Source: Rahnella sikkimica (GTDB taxonomy: Bacteria > Pseudomonadota > Gammaproteobacteria > Enterobacterales > Enterobacteriaceae). From it: a DNA stretch of 64,000 nucleotides. This document shows positions 1-10,466 of the stretch, piece after piece. The stretch's first letter is position 1. Each line of letters opens with the position of its first letter. A model generated the notes under the pieces. That model was not told the DNA's origin and did not search any database. It saw only the letters and a list, made by a program, of their open reading frames with translations. Where the stretch lies: positions 2,666,001-2,730,000 of the forward strand of contig NZ_CP019062.1 of the NCBI RefSeq assembly GCF_002951615.1, given 5' to 3'. The position numbers were made by a program, and so were the translations under genes.

Positions 1-145
1 CTGTCATAGACGTGTCACTGTTTTCTAAAATGCGACTGCCTGAACAACCGGGCAGAAATTGCGGGTAAGCATCGACATCATTCACTAAGGTATACATTTG
101 TTCCACGCTGAACGGCACAAGCGCAGAACGACTTATCTGTGGCAT
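1..145 (-). CDS. ratA: RatA, START-domain toxin/ribosome association protein (partial)
   Basis: Only the first 48 codons are inside the window; the gene continues beyond base 1. The reading begins MPQISRSALVPFSVEQMYTL and continues with a VNDVDAYPQFLPGC segment, the typical N-terminus of the RatA/YfjG family (START/polyketide-cyclase fold). In E. coli RatA is reported to block 70S formation, and the same fold includes Coq10-like ubiquinone-binding proteins. It is divergent from smpB, as in E. coli, with about 155 bases between the two starts. The call rests on the N-terminus and the neighbourhood. Confidence 0.85.
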   Translation of the reverse strand, partial: MPQISRSALVPFSVEQMYTLVNDVDAYPQFLPGCSGSRILENSDTSMT

Positions 146-301
146 ATCATTTTCCAGGTGTCATAAAACGTACAGATAATACCATTTATCTGCGTGGTAA
201 TAAAAACTACGAAGCACAGGACGCCACAAACAGGAAAAACATCTGACTCAGACCGTGTGGGGATTTCATTCGGCATCGCTTACAGTATAATAAGTGTCAC
301 T

Positions 302-784
302 ATGACAAAGAAAAAAGCACATAAACCCGGTTCCGCGACTATCGCGATGAACAAACGCGCTCGCCATGAATACTTCATCGAAGATGAGATCGAGGCGGGG
401 CTTGCTTTGCAGGGATGGGAAGTCAAATCGATGCGAGCTGGTAAAGCAAACATCACTGACAGCTATGTCACATTCCGCGACGGTGAAGCCTTTTTGTTCG
501 GCGCAACCATTCAACCTCTCAACGTGGCGTCAAGTCATGTGGTTTGTGATCCAACCCGCACAAGAAAACTACTGCTGAACAAACGCGAGCTAGAAACGCT
601 GTTCGGTAAAGTGACTCGCGATGGTTACACCGTCGTCGCACTTTCCATGTATTGGAAAAATGCCTGGTCAAAAGTGAAAATCGGCCTGGCGAAAGGTAAG
701 AAAGAGCACGACAAGCGCGATGACATTAAAGATCGTGAGTGGAAAGTAGACAAAGCACGCATCATGAAGAACTCAAACCGCTAA
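302..784 (+). CDS. smpB: SsrA-binding protein SmpB
   Basis: SmpB binds the tRNA-like domain of tmRNA and brings it to stalled ribosomes for trans-translation. The 160-residue product has the family's usual length, with the OB-fold segment ([20 protein letters not shown], then GWEVKS) and the basic C-terminal tail ([18 protein letters not shown]) that mimics an anticodon arm and mRNA in the decoding centre. The frame stays open upstream to base 194, but the ATG at 302 gives the standard [20 protein letters not shown] start. The gene lies 49 bases before its RNA partner ssrA. Confidence 0.97.
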   Translation: MTKKKAHKPGSATIAMNKRARHEYFIEDEIEAGLALQGWEVKSMRAGKANITDSYVTFRDGEAFLFGATIQPLNVASSHVVCDPTRTRKLLLNKRELETLFGKVTRDGYTVVALSMYWKNAWSKVKIGLAKGKKEHDKRDDIKDREWKVDKARIMKNSNR

Positions 785-792
785 GTCTCTGG

Positions 793-819
793 CTTAGCGT
801 GCAGTTTTTCTGGTATACT
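793..819 (+). promoter_or_regulatory. Probable ssrA promoter
   Basis: A good -10 hexamer TATACT lies at 814-819. It would start transcription about seven bases before the mature tmRNA 5' end at 834, which fits a short leader trimmed by RNase P. The -35 region (around 793-798, CTTAGC) is weak and overlaps sequence just after the smpB stop, so read-through from smpB may also contribute. Confidence 0.45.
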
Positions 820-833
820 GCGAAATAGTACTT

Positions 834-1196
834 GGGGCTGATTCTGGATTCGACGGGATTTGCGAAGCCCAAGGAGCATGCCGAGGGGCGGTTGGCCTCG
901 TAAAAAGCCGCAAAAAAATAGTCGCAAACGACGAAAACTACGCCCTAGCAGCTTAATACCCTGCTTAGAGCCCTCTCTCCCTAGCCTCCGCTCTTAGGAC
1001 GGGGATCAAGAGAGGTCAAACCCAAAAGAGATCGCGTGGACACCTTGCCTGGGGTGAAAGCGTTAAACCCAATCAGGATAGTTTGTTAGTGGCGTGTCCA
1101 TCCGCAGCTAACCGGCGAATGTAAAGATTGGACTAAGCATGTAGTGCCGACGGTGTAGTAATTTCGGACGGGGGTTCAAATCCCCCAGCTCCACCA
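834..1196 (+). ncRNA. ssrA: Transfer-messenger RNA (tmRNA, SsrA)
   Basis: The 363-base RNA begins GGGGCTGATTCTGGATTCGA and ends with the encoded TCCACCA acceptor, so the tRNA-like 5' and 3' halves are both present, with a TTCAAAT T-loop near 1176. The tag reading frame at 924-956 encodes ANDENYALAA followed by TAA, the enterobacterial degradation tag. The conserved pseudoknot segments (for example CCCTCTCTCCCTAGCCTCC near 970) are intact. tmRNA rescues stalled ribosomes together with SmpB, encoded just upstream. ssrA is a classic integration target, and a decayed integrase follows it here. Confidence 0.98.
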
Positions 1197-1211
1197 AACA
1201 AGGTTTCGGTT

Positions 1212-1278
1212 ATTACCAGATAAGGCCGTTACCGCAAAGAAAGCCGCAGCCCGCAAGGGTTTGCGGCTTTTTTATTGC
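1212..1278 (+). repeat. Direct repeat copy A, including the ssrA terminator
   Basis: This 67-base block starts ATTACCAGATAAGGCCG and ends in the T run of the ssrA terminator. It recurs at 2519-2586 with one substitution (G for A) and one extra T. It begins 16 bases after the tmRNA 3' end, so the tmRNA acceptor itself is not duplicated. The two copies bracket an integrase stub and ygaV-ygaP. Confidence 0.9.
1240..1274 (+). terminator. Rho-independent terminator of ssrA
   Basis: The stem AAAGCCGCA (1240-1248) pairs with TGCGGCTTT (1262-1270) around a loop that itself holds CCCGCAAGGG, followed by a run of T residues. It is strongly T-terminated on the plus strand. Confidence 0.85.
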
Positions 1279-1328
1279 CCGTTATCTGCTGGCAGCCTCT
1301 TCATACAACAGGCTACTTTAGATATACG

Positions 1329-1372
1329 TTTAGTTATACGACTGCCCTATAACTAAAGAGCTTATAACTAAA
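1329..1372 (+). promoter_or_regulatory. Three iterated TATAACTAAA motifs before the integrase stub
   Basis: The 10-mer TATAACTAAA occurs directly at 1348-1357 and 1363-1372 and inverted (TTTAGTTATA) at 1329-1338. The last copy abuts the ATG at 1373. The spacing is regular (15 bases between the direct copies), and the inverted pair forms a dyad. Such iterated sites before an integrase gene could be arm-type integrase sites or an operator; the function is inferred. Confidence 0.5.
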
Positions 1373-1528
1373 ATGGCTCGAACTACCACGCCACTCACCA
1401 ACACAGAGCCCAAAGCCGCAAGGGACGAAGATAAACCAGGACAACTCAGCAGGCCGATTTTTTCTTATGGGAAGGTAGCTGGCCACTGTAAAGCGATGGG
1501 GCATGGACAGCGCACAACAAAGTGGTAA
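1373..1528 (+). pseudogene. N-terminal remnant of a tyrosine integrase (CP4-57/P4 type)
   Basis: The 51-codon frame begins MARTTTPLTNTEPKAA and runs to about DKP. This closely resembles the canonical N-terminus of the P4/CP4-57 integrase family (MAR-T-PLTDTE-KAAKPKD). After about residue 22 it loses the family pattern and stops, so the core-binding and catalytic (R-H-R-Y) domains are gone. It starts 176 bases after the end of ssrA, where intA lies next to ssrA in E. coli K-12. I read it as a dead stub left by deletion of an integrative element. The resemblance is from memory of the family; an alignment would settle it. Confidence 0.65.
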
Positions 1529-1660
1529 ACACATAATATATTGAAATATAGGTAATAAAATAAATTCCGTACACCATTAGCACCCTTCTAATAATCATTA
1601 TTGCTCTGTGCATTTATTTAATTTAGAATTTACTTAAATTAGGTAACTCTAAAATGAAAT

Positions 1661-1978
1661 ATGAAAAATACTGACATCCCATTTCTGCAAGAAAGTGCGG
1701 CTCAGGCGACCAGGCTTCTCAAGTCGATGAGTAACACTAACCGGCTATTGATCCTTTGTACGCTCATTGATTCACCCGGCACTTCAGCCGGCAACTTGAG
1801 TAAACTGACAGGATTAAGCCCTTCAGCAACATCTCAGCATCTGGCCAGAATGAAGGAAGAAGATTTGATTGAATGCTCCATAGATGAGCAACGAAGAAAT
1901 TATTTCATTAAAAATGAATCTATTAGAAAAATTATCGCGACGTTAAAGGACATTTATTGCCCTGAGGATTTGAAATGA
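1661..1978 (+). CDS. ygaV: ArsR/SmtB-family repressor, YgaV/BigR type
   Basis: The 105-residue protein has a winged-helix DNA-binding domain with the recognition region TGLSPSATSQHLARMKEE at about 50-67. Cysteines at 33 and 100 match the widely spaced dithiol pair of the SqrR/BigR/YgaV sulfide- and persulfide-sensing repressors, while the metal-binding CVC motif of ArsR is absent. Its stop overlaps the start of ygaP by four bases (ATGA), indicating translational coupling. In E. coli YgaV is reported to autoregulate ygaVP. The A+T-rich upstream region and the location inside an integration scar suggest acquisition. Confidence 0.85.
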   Translation: MKNTDIPFLQESAAQATRLLKSMSNTNRLLILCTLIDSPGTSAGNLSKLTGLSPSATSQHLARMKEEDLIECSIDEQRRNYFIKNESIRKIIATLKDIYCPEDLK

Positions 1979-2505
1979 CCGTAAGAACCGTTAGTCCTTC
2001 AGAAGCACAAGAGCTCATGAGAATTGGCAGCACTCTTATCGACATCCGTGAGCCTGCTGAATTTCTTCGCGAGCACGTTCCTGGCGCTATCTCTTTTCCA
2101 CTATCAGATATCCTCTCGGGGAAAAAACTTAAAGACCTGCCTGTAAGTCATCCTGTTATTTTTCACTGTTTAGCGGGTTCCCGCACAGCTCAAAATGAAG
2201 ATGTACTGATCGGTGCTGCTGGCCCGGCAACAGTTTTATTGTTATCTGGTGGCATCAATGCCTGGAAAAGTGCAAGTCTGCCGACGATCGAAGACAAGAA
2301 ATATCCTCTTCCTATCATGAGGCAAGTTCAGATGGTAGCCGGAATACTGACTATTGCTGGGGTAGTGATGGGATACGCTGTAGATCAATGGTTCTTTCTC
2401 TTGTCGGGATTCATCGGTGCAGGCCTGTTTTTTGCTGGCGTAAGTGGTTGGTGCGGAATGGCAGTTCTGCTTTCCAAAATGCCATGGAATAAGATTAAGA
2501 ATTAA
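1975..2505 (+). CDS. ygaP: Membrane-anchored rhodanese YgaP
   Basis: The product has 176 residues. The N-terminal rhodanese domain (about 1-105) carries the IDIREPAEF and HVPGA motifs and the active-site loop CLAGSR, with a catalytic cysteine near residue 65. The C-terminal part (about 115-170) forms two hydrophobic helices (MVAGILTIAGVVMGYAV and FFLLSGFIGAGLFFAGVSGW). This is the length and layout of E. coli YgaP, an inner-membrane thiosulfate sulfurtransferase. With YgaV it forms a small sulfur-species response unit. Start and order follow from the ATGA overlap with ygaV. Confidence 0.9.
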   Translation: MTVRTVSPSEAQELMRIGSTLIDIREPAEFLREHVPGAISFPLSDILSGKKLKDLPVSHPVIFHCLAGSRTAQNEDVLIGAAGPATVLLLSGGINAWKSASLPTIEDKKYPLPIMRQVQMVAGILTIAGVVMGYAVDQWFFLLSGFIGAGLFFAGVSGWCGMAVLLSKMPWNKIKN

Positions 2506-2518
2506 AGAGTGGTATATG

Positions 2519-2586
2519 ATTACCAGATAAGACCGTTACCGCAAAGAAAGCCGCAGCCCGCAAGGGTTTGCGGCTTTTTTTATTGC
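2519..2586 (+). repeat. Direct repeat copy B, ending in a terminator for ygaP
   Basis: This is a 68-base copy of 1212-1278 that differs by one substitution and one T. It starts 13 bases after the ygaP stop and contains the hairpin AAAGCCGCA...TGCGGCTTT at 2547-2577 with a T run to 2581, so it also terminates ygaVP. A second, almost unchanged copy of an ssrA-flanking sequence is best explained by integration or by segmental recombination. Confidence 0.9.
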
Positions 2587-2851
2587 AACTTACCCGGCAA
2601 GCCAGCCCAGTCTATCCTTTTGTTTTTAAGGCGTAATACGACATTAACTTCATGCATTTCGGCGGATATTCGTTTTCCATAGCGGTCGATACTCTGATTG
2701 CTACCCTCTTCAACTATTGCCCGTTTTGCGCAGATTTCTGGCGCTTGACCCTGACTTACTGAGTCGTCATATTCGAAAGAAGAAACCATCACTTTTACCC
2801 TCGCCTTTAGCTGCGGGGGTTTGTTTTTTTGGCACCATCAGGAGATGACTT
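2587..2851. other. Gap without a convincing gene
   Basis: About 265 bases separate repeat copy B from the next gene. A 70-codon frame on the minus strand (2580-2792) reaches into the repeat and its terminator and matches nothing I recognise, so I do not call it a gene. It may be debris from the integration event. Confidence 0.4.
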
Positions 2852-3634
2852 GTGAAGAAAAACATATTGCTGATCATCGCAACAACGCTGGCCGCGACCA
2901 GCGGTTTAGCGCAGGCGGAAACGACATTACGCTTCGGCGTGGATCCGTCCTTTCCCCCTTTTGAATCCAAAGCGCCGGACGGCAAGTTGGTCGGTTTTGA
3001 TATTGATCTGGGCAACGCAATTTGTCAGCAGGCTCAGGTTAGATGTGAGTGGGTTGAGACCGCGTATGACGGCATTATTCCTGCCCTGAACGCCAAAAAA
3101 TTTGATGCCGTGCTTTCAGCGATGTCGATGACGCCTAAACGCAAAGCTCAGGTGAATTTCTCCGACATGCTCTATCACGTTCCCAGTGTGCTGATTGCGA
3201 AAAAAGGCAGTGGCCTGCAACCGACGGCAGAATCGCTGAAAGGTAAAACCGTCGGCGTTGCTCAGGGCACAACGCAGGAAGCGTATGCGCAAGGAGAATG
3301 GCAGAAGAAAGGGGTGAACGTCGTCTCTTATCAGAACCAGGATTTCGTTAATCAGGATCTGGCCTCTGGCCGTATTGACGTGACGCTGACGAACGCGGCG
3401 GTGGCCGAAATCGGCTTTCTGAAAACGCATGAAGGCACAAATTATGCCTTTGCGGGCGAACCGCTAAACGATACCCGTTATCTGGGCGAAGGAACGGCTA
3501 TCGGGTTGCGTAAGGATGATCAGGCGCATCTGACATTAATCAACAATGCGCTGGCAGAAATCCATAAAAACGGGACTTATCAGACGCTGGAAAAGAAATA
3601 TTTCACGTTTGAGGTCTACACTAAAAAGCCGTAA
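2852..3634 (+). CDS. Periplasmic amino-acid-binding protein, HisJ/ArgT type
   Basis: A 260-residue solute-binding protein of ABC importers for polar or basic amino acids (SBP_bac_3 family). The signal peptide covers residues 1-22 and ends ATSGLAQA before ETTLRFG. Family motifs follow: GVDPSFPPFESKAPDGKLVG, FDIDLGNAIC, YDGIIPALNAKKFDAVLSAM and MTPKRKAQVNFSDMLY. The start is a GTG at 2852, with AGGAGA nine bases upstream. No permease or ATPase gene is adjacent, so it must share another transporter. Ligand specificity cannot be read from the sequence alone. Confidence 0.85.
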   Translation: MKKNILLIIATTLAATSGLAQAETTLRFGVDPSFPPFESKAPDGKLVGFDIDLGNAICQQAQVRCEWVETAYDGIIPALNAKKFDAVLSAMSMTPKRKAQVNFSDMLYHVPSVLIAKKGSGLQPTAESLKGKTVGVAQGTTQEAYAQGEWQKKGVNVVSYQNQDFVNQDLASGRIDVTLTNAAVAEIGFLKTHEGTNYAFAGEPLNDTRYLGEGTAIGLRKDDQAHLTLINNALAEIHKNGTYQTLEKKYFTFEVYTKKP

Positions 3635-3825
3635 TCCCCTTCTTCAGGCCGCATGTGGCTAACCATGCGGCTCAATATTTGCGGAACGGATTCCAATACC
3701 GCCTGCCAGAAACTGCAATGCAGAAGATTGATTTCGTGAACCTTCGCAACCCTCACACCTGCCCGTTTAACTGATCAGGCTTTCAGCCTAAAGTCAGCCT
3801 CGCCGATAAACGTTATCTGAAAGGG

Positions 3826-4608
3826 TTATACCAACATGAGTTCCGCCGACGTCTGCCTGAGTGCCTGCAAAGCTTCATCACGGATATCCTTGTCCGTAAT
3901 AATCGTGTCGATTTTTTCTATCGGCAACACCAGGTTGTATCCGCGACGACCAAACTTTGTGGAATCAGTGACAACGACAACGCGCTGAGCGGCAGCAGCC
4001 ATAATACCGCTGATGCTGTAGCCCTCATTAAATGTGGTGATGCCTGTCGCGGCGTCCAGGCCATCTGCGCCCACAAACATCAGATTAGCGACGATTCCCT
4101 GCAAGGCGTATTCCGTAATATTGCCATGCAAAGAGCGCGTTTTATGTCGCAGCGTTCCGCCACAGACCACCAGTGTGATATCGGGGTTTTCAGACAAAAC
4201 AAATGCAGCAGGCAAATTGTTCGTGATGACGGTGATATCACCTGACTTCACCAGCTCTTCTGCCAGCAGCATGGTAGTACTGCCGCTATCGAGAATGACG
4301 GTATCTCCGGGTTTCACCAGTCCTGCAGCCGCCTGAGCGATGCGTTTTTTAGGGTCACTGGCCTGAAGATAGCGCTCTTCAAGCACCATTTCATCCTGCG
4401 GCAATGCCACCTGGTCGGCCGGTGAAGCATCGCGTTTCGCCGCACCGCCGTGGAAACGTGTGAGGGCACCCTTTTGCTCCAGCAATCCTAAGTCAGAGCG
4501 GATTGTCACTTCGGAAACGTCGAAAGAACTCGAAAGGTCGGCAACCATAACGCTGCCGTTTTGATTCACTAAATCAATGATTTTGTTACGTCTATCATAA
4601 GTATTCAT
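3826..4608 (-). CDS. gatR: DeoR-family repressor, probable regulator of the gat operon
   Basis: A 260-residue DeoR/GlpR-type regulator. The N-terminal winged helix contains NGSVMVADLSSSFDVSEVTI and the DLGLLEQKGALTRFHGGA segment. The C-terminal sugar-phosphate sensor carries VILDSGSTTMLLAEEL and the conserved GADGLD and DSTKFGRRGY motifs. I chose the ATG at 4608 (MNTYDRRNKI) because it gives the standard family N-terminus; the frame extends upstream to 4650. It is divergent from gatZ, and five CGAAA motifs lie in the shared spacer. The gene name is by position and family, so AgaR-like is an alternative. Confidence 0.75.
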   Translation of the reverse strand: MNTYDRRNKIIDLVNQNGSVMVADLSSSFDVSEVTIRSDLGLLEQKGALTRFHGGAAKRDASPADQVALPQDEMVLEERYLQASDPKKRIAQAAAGLVKPGDTVILDSGSTTMLLAEELVKSGDITVITNNLPAAFVLSENPDITLVVCGGTLRHKTRSLHGNITEYALQGIVANLMFVGADGLDAATGITTFNEGYSISGIMAAAAQRVVVVTDSTKFGRRGYNLVLPIEKIDTIITDKDIRDEALQALRQTSAELMLV

Positions 4609-4750
4609 GATTGAGCATCCGAAAGGCTGTATTGCCGACAGTGTAAACAAAAGGCGTCATTAAGAGGAGAAAAAAATCCCAGCAATGTGAAACGTAATAT
4701 CACTTTGCCCTTCGGGCTTTGATTCTTTTCACTTCACGATACGCATCTAT

Positions 4751-4860
4751 AGTCGAAAGAAAACGAATGCAAATACCTTACGAAATATTTCGATCACTGT
4801 CACGAAATCTGTAAAACACTATTGCCTGGCTTTCGAAATGATATGACTATCTTCGAAAAC
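4751..4860 (+). promoter_or_regulatory. Cluster of CGAAA/TTTCG motifs, probable DeoR-type operators
   Basis: The spacer between the DeoR-type regulator and gatZ holds CGAAA at 4754, the palindrome CGAAATATTTCG at 4781-4792, CGAAA at 4803, TTTCGAAA at 4831-4838 and TTCGAAAA at 4852-4859. Iterated CGAAA/TTTCG elements are typical operators for DeoR-family sugar-phosphate repressors. The role in gat control is inferred. Confidence 0.6.
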
Positions 4861-4875
4861 AAACGGAGGCCAAAA

Positions 4876-6171
4876 ATGAAAGATATTATCAATAAGCATA
4901 AGCAAGGCGAAAGTACCGGGATTTGTTCTGTCTGCTCTGCGCATCCTTTGGTGATCGAAGCTGCCCTGCGGGAGGATCTCCGCACCGATCGTAAAGTGCT
5001 GATTGAAGCCACCTCCAATCAGGTGAATCAGTTTGGTGGCTATACGGGAATGCTGCCGATTGATTTTCGGGATTTCGTTCTCGCGATTGCGGAAAAGGTG
5101 GGATTCCCCATCCAGCGCCTCATTCTCGGCGGCGATCATCTGGGGCCAAACTGCTGGCAAAATGAAAATGCAGACAGCGCAATGTGCAAAGCAGAAGTGC
5201 TGATAGCGCAATACGTCGAAGCAGGTTTCAGCAAAATACATCTGGATGCCTCTATGTCCTGCGCCGGCGATCCGGTTCCGCTTGATCCTTTTGTTGTCGC
5301 TCAGCGCGCAGCACGCTTGTGTCTGGTGGCCGAACGTGTTGCAACACCCCAGCAAAAAAGGTCACTGACTTACGTCATTGGGACCGAAGTGCCGGTTCCC
5401 GGCGGAGAAGCTTCTGCTATTCAACACGTTCATGTGACTGAGTCGAAAGATGCGCAAGCCACGCTCGAAATGCATCATCAGGCTTTCAGGGAAATGGGGC
5501 TTGAGGCGGCAATTGAGCGGATCATCGCCGTTGTTGTGCAGCCAGGCGTAGAGTTTGATCATAGCCGGGTAATCCACTATCAGCCAAAGCTCGCTCAGTC
5601 ATTATCTGCCTATATAACAACGACTCCGCTGGTTTATGAGGCGCATTCGACGGATTATCAGACCCGTAAATCCTATCGTCATCTGGTTGAAGATCACTTT
5701 GCCATTCTGAAAGTCGGGCCGGCATTAACCTTTGCGCTTCGGGAAGCCGTTTTTGCTCTGGCGAATATCGAACAGGTACTGATTGCCCCCGAATCCCGCA
5801 GCCAGATACTGACGGTGATTAACGGCGTCATGCTGGACGAGCCGGTTTACTGGAAAAAATACTACAACCCGACATTCAGCCTTTCGCTGATCGACCTGCA
5901 TTTTAGCCTTTCAGATCGTATCCGTTATTACTGGCCTAACGCCCGTATCAACCGGGCTATGGAAGCGCTGGTCACCAATCTACAAACAGTGGAAATTCCC
6001 CTTGGCCTGCTGAGCCAATATTTACCCGCGCAATTTGAACGCGTGATGGCGAATAAATTGACCAGCGATCCTCACGAACTGATTATCGATAAAATTCAGG
6101 ATGTTCTTCGCGCCTACCATTACGGCTGTTCCCCGCAGTCCGCCAGTGCGGAGGCATGCTGCAATGCATAA
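4876..6171 (+). CDS. gatZ: D-tagatose-1,6-bisphosphate aldolase subunit GatZ
   Basis: The 431-residue product is the non-catalytic, chaperone-like subunit needed for full activity and stability of the GatY aldolase in galactitol catabolism. It begins [20 protein letters not shown] and contains the family segments [30 protein letters not shown] and [13 protein letters not shown]. The ATG at 4876 has AACGGAGG just upstream; the longer frame from 4822 has no such site. It overlaps gatA by eight bases and opens the operon gatZ-A-B-C-D-Y, whereas E. coli places gatY first. Confidence 0.92.
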   Translation: MKDIINKHKQGESTGICSVCSAHPLVIEAALREDLRTDRKVLIEATSNQVNQFGGYTGMLPIDFRDFVLAIAEKVGFPIQRLILGGDHLGPNCWQNENADSAMCKAEVLIAQYVEAGFSKIHLDASMSCAGDPVPLDPFVVAQRAARLCLVAERVATPQQKRSLTYVIGTEVPVPGGEASAIQHVHVTESKDAQATLEMHHQAFREMGLEAAIERIIAVVVQPGVEFDHSRVIHYQPKLAQSLSAYITTTPLVYEAHSTDYQTRKSYRHLVEDHFAILKVGPALTFALREAVFALANIEQVLIAPESRSQILTVINGVMLDEPVYWKKYYNPTFSLSLIDLHFSLSDRIRYYWPNARINRAMEALVTNLQTVEIPLGLLSQYLPAQFERVMANKLTSDPHELIIDKIQDVLRAYHYGCSPQSASAEACCNA

Positions 6172-6646
6172 CTGTGAAATCTTCGTCAAAACAAATATTG
6201 CCTTCACGGACTACCAGGACGTTCTGGCCCACATCGGTGAATGCATGGTGAAAGCCGGTGTGGTTGAAAACACCTATCCGCACGCGCTGCTTAATCGCGA
6301 AGCCGAATTTCCGACGGGTATTCAGCTTGAACAACATGCGGTCGCAATCCCGCACTGCGAAGCCAGCCATGCCCGAAGCCCGGCGATCTATCTGATTCGT
6401 CCTGATGCTCCCGTTGAATTCTTTCAGGCTGATGATGAAGGCACCGTCCCGGCGTCCCTGATTGTGGCACTTATCGTCACTCACCCATCAGAGCAGCTGA
6501 AACTGTTGCGTCAACTCTTCGGTCAGTTACAGAAACCTGAATTTTTAGAACAACTGCTCACGGCTCCCGAACACCAACTGTCATCCATTTTTGAGCAACA
6601 TGTTTTCTCACAGGCTGAAGAGAAAATGTCTCCCGTTTATATCTGA
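6164..6646 (+). CDS. gatA: Galactitol PTS enzyme IIA (GatA)
   Basis: A 160-residue cytoplasmic IIA component of the fructose/mannitol IIA superfamily. It takes phosphate from HPr and passes it to GatB. The phosphorylated histidine is in [12 protein letters not shown] (His64). The ATG at 6164 lies inside the last codons of gatZ, preceded by GAGG; the open frame before it belongs to gatZ sequence. Like other members it is a stand-alone IIA domain. The stretch from 6647 to the next start at 6719 is non-coding. Confidence 0.92.
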   Translation: MHNCEIFVKTNIAFTDYQDVLAHIGECMVKAGVVENTYPHALLNREAEFPTGIQLEQHAVAIPHCEASHARSPAIYLIRPDAPVEFFQADDEGTVPASLIVALIVTHPSEQLKLLRQLFGQLQKPEFLEQLLTAPEHQLSSIFEQHVFSQAEEKMSPVYI

Positions 6647-6718
6647 AGCCCTTACCACCCGAAGCGACCTCTACACCTTACTTAAAAACATTAAAACAAA
6701 GCATCAAGGAGTCTTAAC

Positions 6719-7003
6719 GTGAAGCGAAAAATCATTGTCGCCTGTGGCGGAGCCGTAGCTACATCAACTCTGGCCGCAGAAGAAATCAAAGAGTTATGCG
6801 CAGCACAAAACATTGAAGTGGATCTCGTCCAGTGCCGCGTCACTGAGATTGAAACCTACATGGACGGTGCGCACCTGATTTGCACCACCGCCAGAGTTGA
6901 CCGCAAGTTCGGGGATATTCCCCTAGTACATGGGATGCCGTTTATTTCCGGTGTCGGCATGGATGCGTTGCGTGAGCAAATACTGACCCTGTTGCAGGAG
7001 TAA
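6719..7003 (+). CDS. gatB: Galactitol PTS enzyme IIB (GatB)
   Basis: The 94-residue IIB component accepts phosphate on Cys9 in the loop [17 protein letters not shown] and phosphorylates galactitol during uptake through GatC. The start is a GTG at 6719 with AAGGAG ten bases upstream. Length and motif match the lactose/galactitol-type IIB family. The next gene, gatC, starts four bases after its stop. Confidence 0.93.
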   Translation: MKRKIIVACGGAVATSTLAAEEIKELCAAQNIEVDLVQCRVTEIETYMDGAHLICTTARVDRKFGDIPLVHGMPFISGVGMDALREQILTLLQE

Positions 7004-7006
7004 GCC

Positions 7007-8373
7007 ATGTTTACCGAAATAATGCGCTACATCCTCGACCTCGGGCCAACAGTCATGTTGCCCGGCGTCATTATCATTTTCTCCCTGATATTAGGCATGA
7101 AACTGGGGACTCCTTTAAATCAGCTATCCACATTGGTATCGGCTTCGTCGGTATCGGGCTGGTGATTGGTCTCATGCTCGATTCCATCGGGCCCGCAGCA
7201 AAAGCGATGGCCGAGCATTTCGAAATCAACCTGCAAGTGGTGGATATCGGCTGGCCGGGTTCATCACCGATGACCTGGGCTTCCCAGATTGCACTGGTCG
7301 CCATTCCGATTGCTATCGGGGTGAATATCGTGATGCTGCTGACCCACATGACGCGCGTCGTCAATGTCGATATCTGGAACATCTGGCACATGACATTCAC
7401 TGGCGCCATGCTGCATCTGGCCACCGGATCATACTGGCTGGGAATTATGGGCGTCGTAGTTCACGCGGCATTTATCTACAAACTGGGCGACTGGTTTGCG
7501 AAAGATACGCGTGATTTCTTCAACCTTGAAGGCATCGCTATCCCGCACGGTTCATCGGCATATCTCGGGCCGATTGCCGTGCTGGTCGATACCGTCATTG
7601 AGAAGATCCCCGGCCTGAACAAGATCCACTTCAGTGCCGACGATGTTCAGAAACGCTTCGGCCCGTTTGGCGAACCCGTGACTGTCGGTTTTGCCATGGG
7701 TCTGATTATTGGTTATCTGGCCGGATATGACATCAAAGGCGTATTGCAGCTGGCCGTCAAAACCGCTGCCGTCATGTTGCTGATGCCAAGGGTTATTAAG
7801 CCGATTATGGATGGTTTAACGCCGATTGCCCGTCATGCCCGTACACGTCTGCAAGCCCGTTTCGGCGGTCAGGAATTCCTGATTGGTCTGGATCCTGCGC
7901 TCTTACTCGGCCATACCGCCGTCGTCTCCGCCAGCCTGATCTTTATTCCGTTAACGATTTTGATTGCAGTGCTGGTACCGGGAAATCAGGTATTGCCGTT
8001 TGGTGATCTCGCCACCATCGGTTTCTTTGTAACGATTGCGGTTGCCGTGCATCAGGGGAACTTGTTCCGCACACTGATTTCAGGCTGCATCATCATGAGC
8101 ATCACCCTCTGGATTGCGACGCAGACTATCGATCTGCATACGCAGCTCGCTGCCAATGCCGGGGCTCTCACGGCCGGTGGCAGAGTGGCATCGATGGATC
8201 AGGGCGGCTCTCCGATTACCTATCTTCTGATCCAACTTTGTACGCTGAAAAATATCGCGGGGCTCAGCATCATCGGCGTCATTTACGCCGTCGGTGTATT
8301 CCTCACCTGGCGACGCGCCCGTAATTTTACCCGGGCTGAAAAACTCGCAGCGGCTGCACTGGCCAGCGCTTAA
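7007..8373 (+). pseudogene. gatC: Galactitol PTS enzyme IIC (GatC), split by a one-base frameshift
   Basis: GatC is the membrane channel of the galactitol PTS. The ATG at 7007 opens MFTEIMRYILDLGPTVMLPG and reads well to about 7108, then leaves frame and stops at 7163-7165. The rest of GatC continues in the next frame (GDSFKSAIHIGIGFVGIG, then GLVIGLMLDSIGPAAKAM) to 8373. Adding one G to the run at 7105-7108 restores one 455-codon frame, the usual GatC length. Everything after the shift looks well conserved, including GSSPMTWASQIALVA and AVVSASLIFIPLTILIAV. It is either a recent inactivating mutation, a phase-variable G run or a sequencing error. Without GatC the operon could not import galactitol by the PTS. 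Confidence 0.85.
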
Positions 8374-8417
8374 CCCTCATCCAGGCGGAGGGTTTCCTCC
8401 GCCTTAAGGAAACAATG

Positions 8418-10326
<1,909 letters not shown>

Positions 10327-10356
10327 ACGGGATGGGGCTCATAACCTGAAGGGATA

Positions 10357-10384
10357 AAAAGCGGAGGTTTTTTCTCCGCTTTTC
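10357..10384 (+). terminator. Terminator of the gat operon
   Basis: The stem AAAAGCGGAG (10357-10366) pairs with CTCCGCTTTT (10374-10383) around a T-rich loop, just after gatY. Confidence 0.8.
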
Positions 10385-10466
10385 AGCTCTTTGGCATCTC
10401 ACCGGTTGCAGCCCAATCACCATTCTGATTTTATGGGTTCTCTCTGAGAGTGAAATGGAAAAGACG

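Noticed and set aside
1334..1534. 66-codon frame on the minus strand
   Set aside because: It is the complement of the integrase stub and shows no protein signature of its own.
2580..2792. 70-codon minus-strand frame after the second direct repeat
   Set aside because: It runs into the repeat terminator and matches no family I know. It could be element debris, but there is not enough to call a gene.
4691..4709. CRP site (TGTGA...TCAC) upstream of the gat regulator
   Set aside because: The half-sites are separated by about nine bases rather than six, so the match to the consensus fails.
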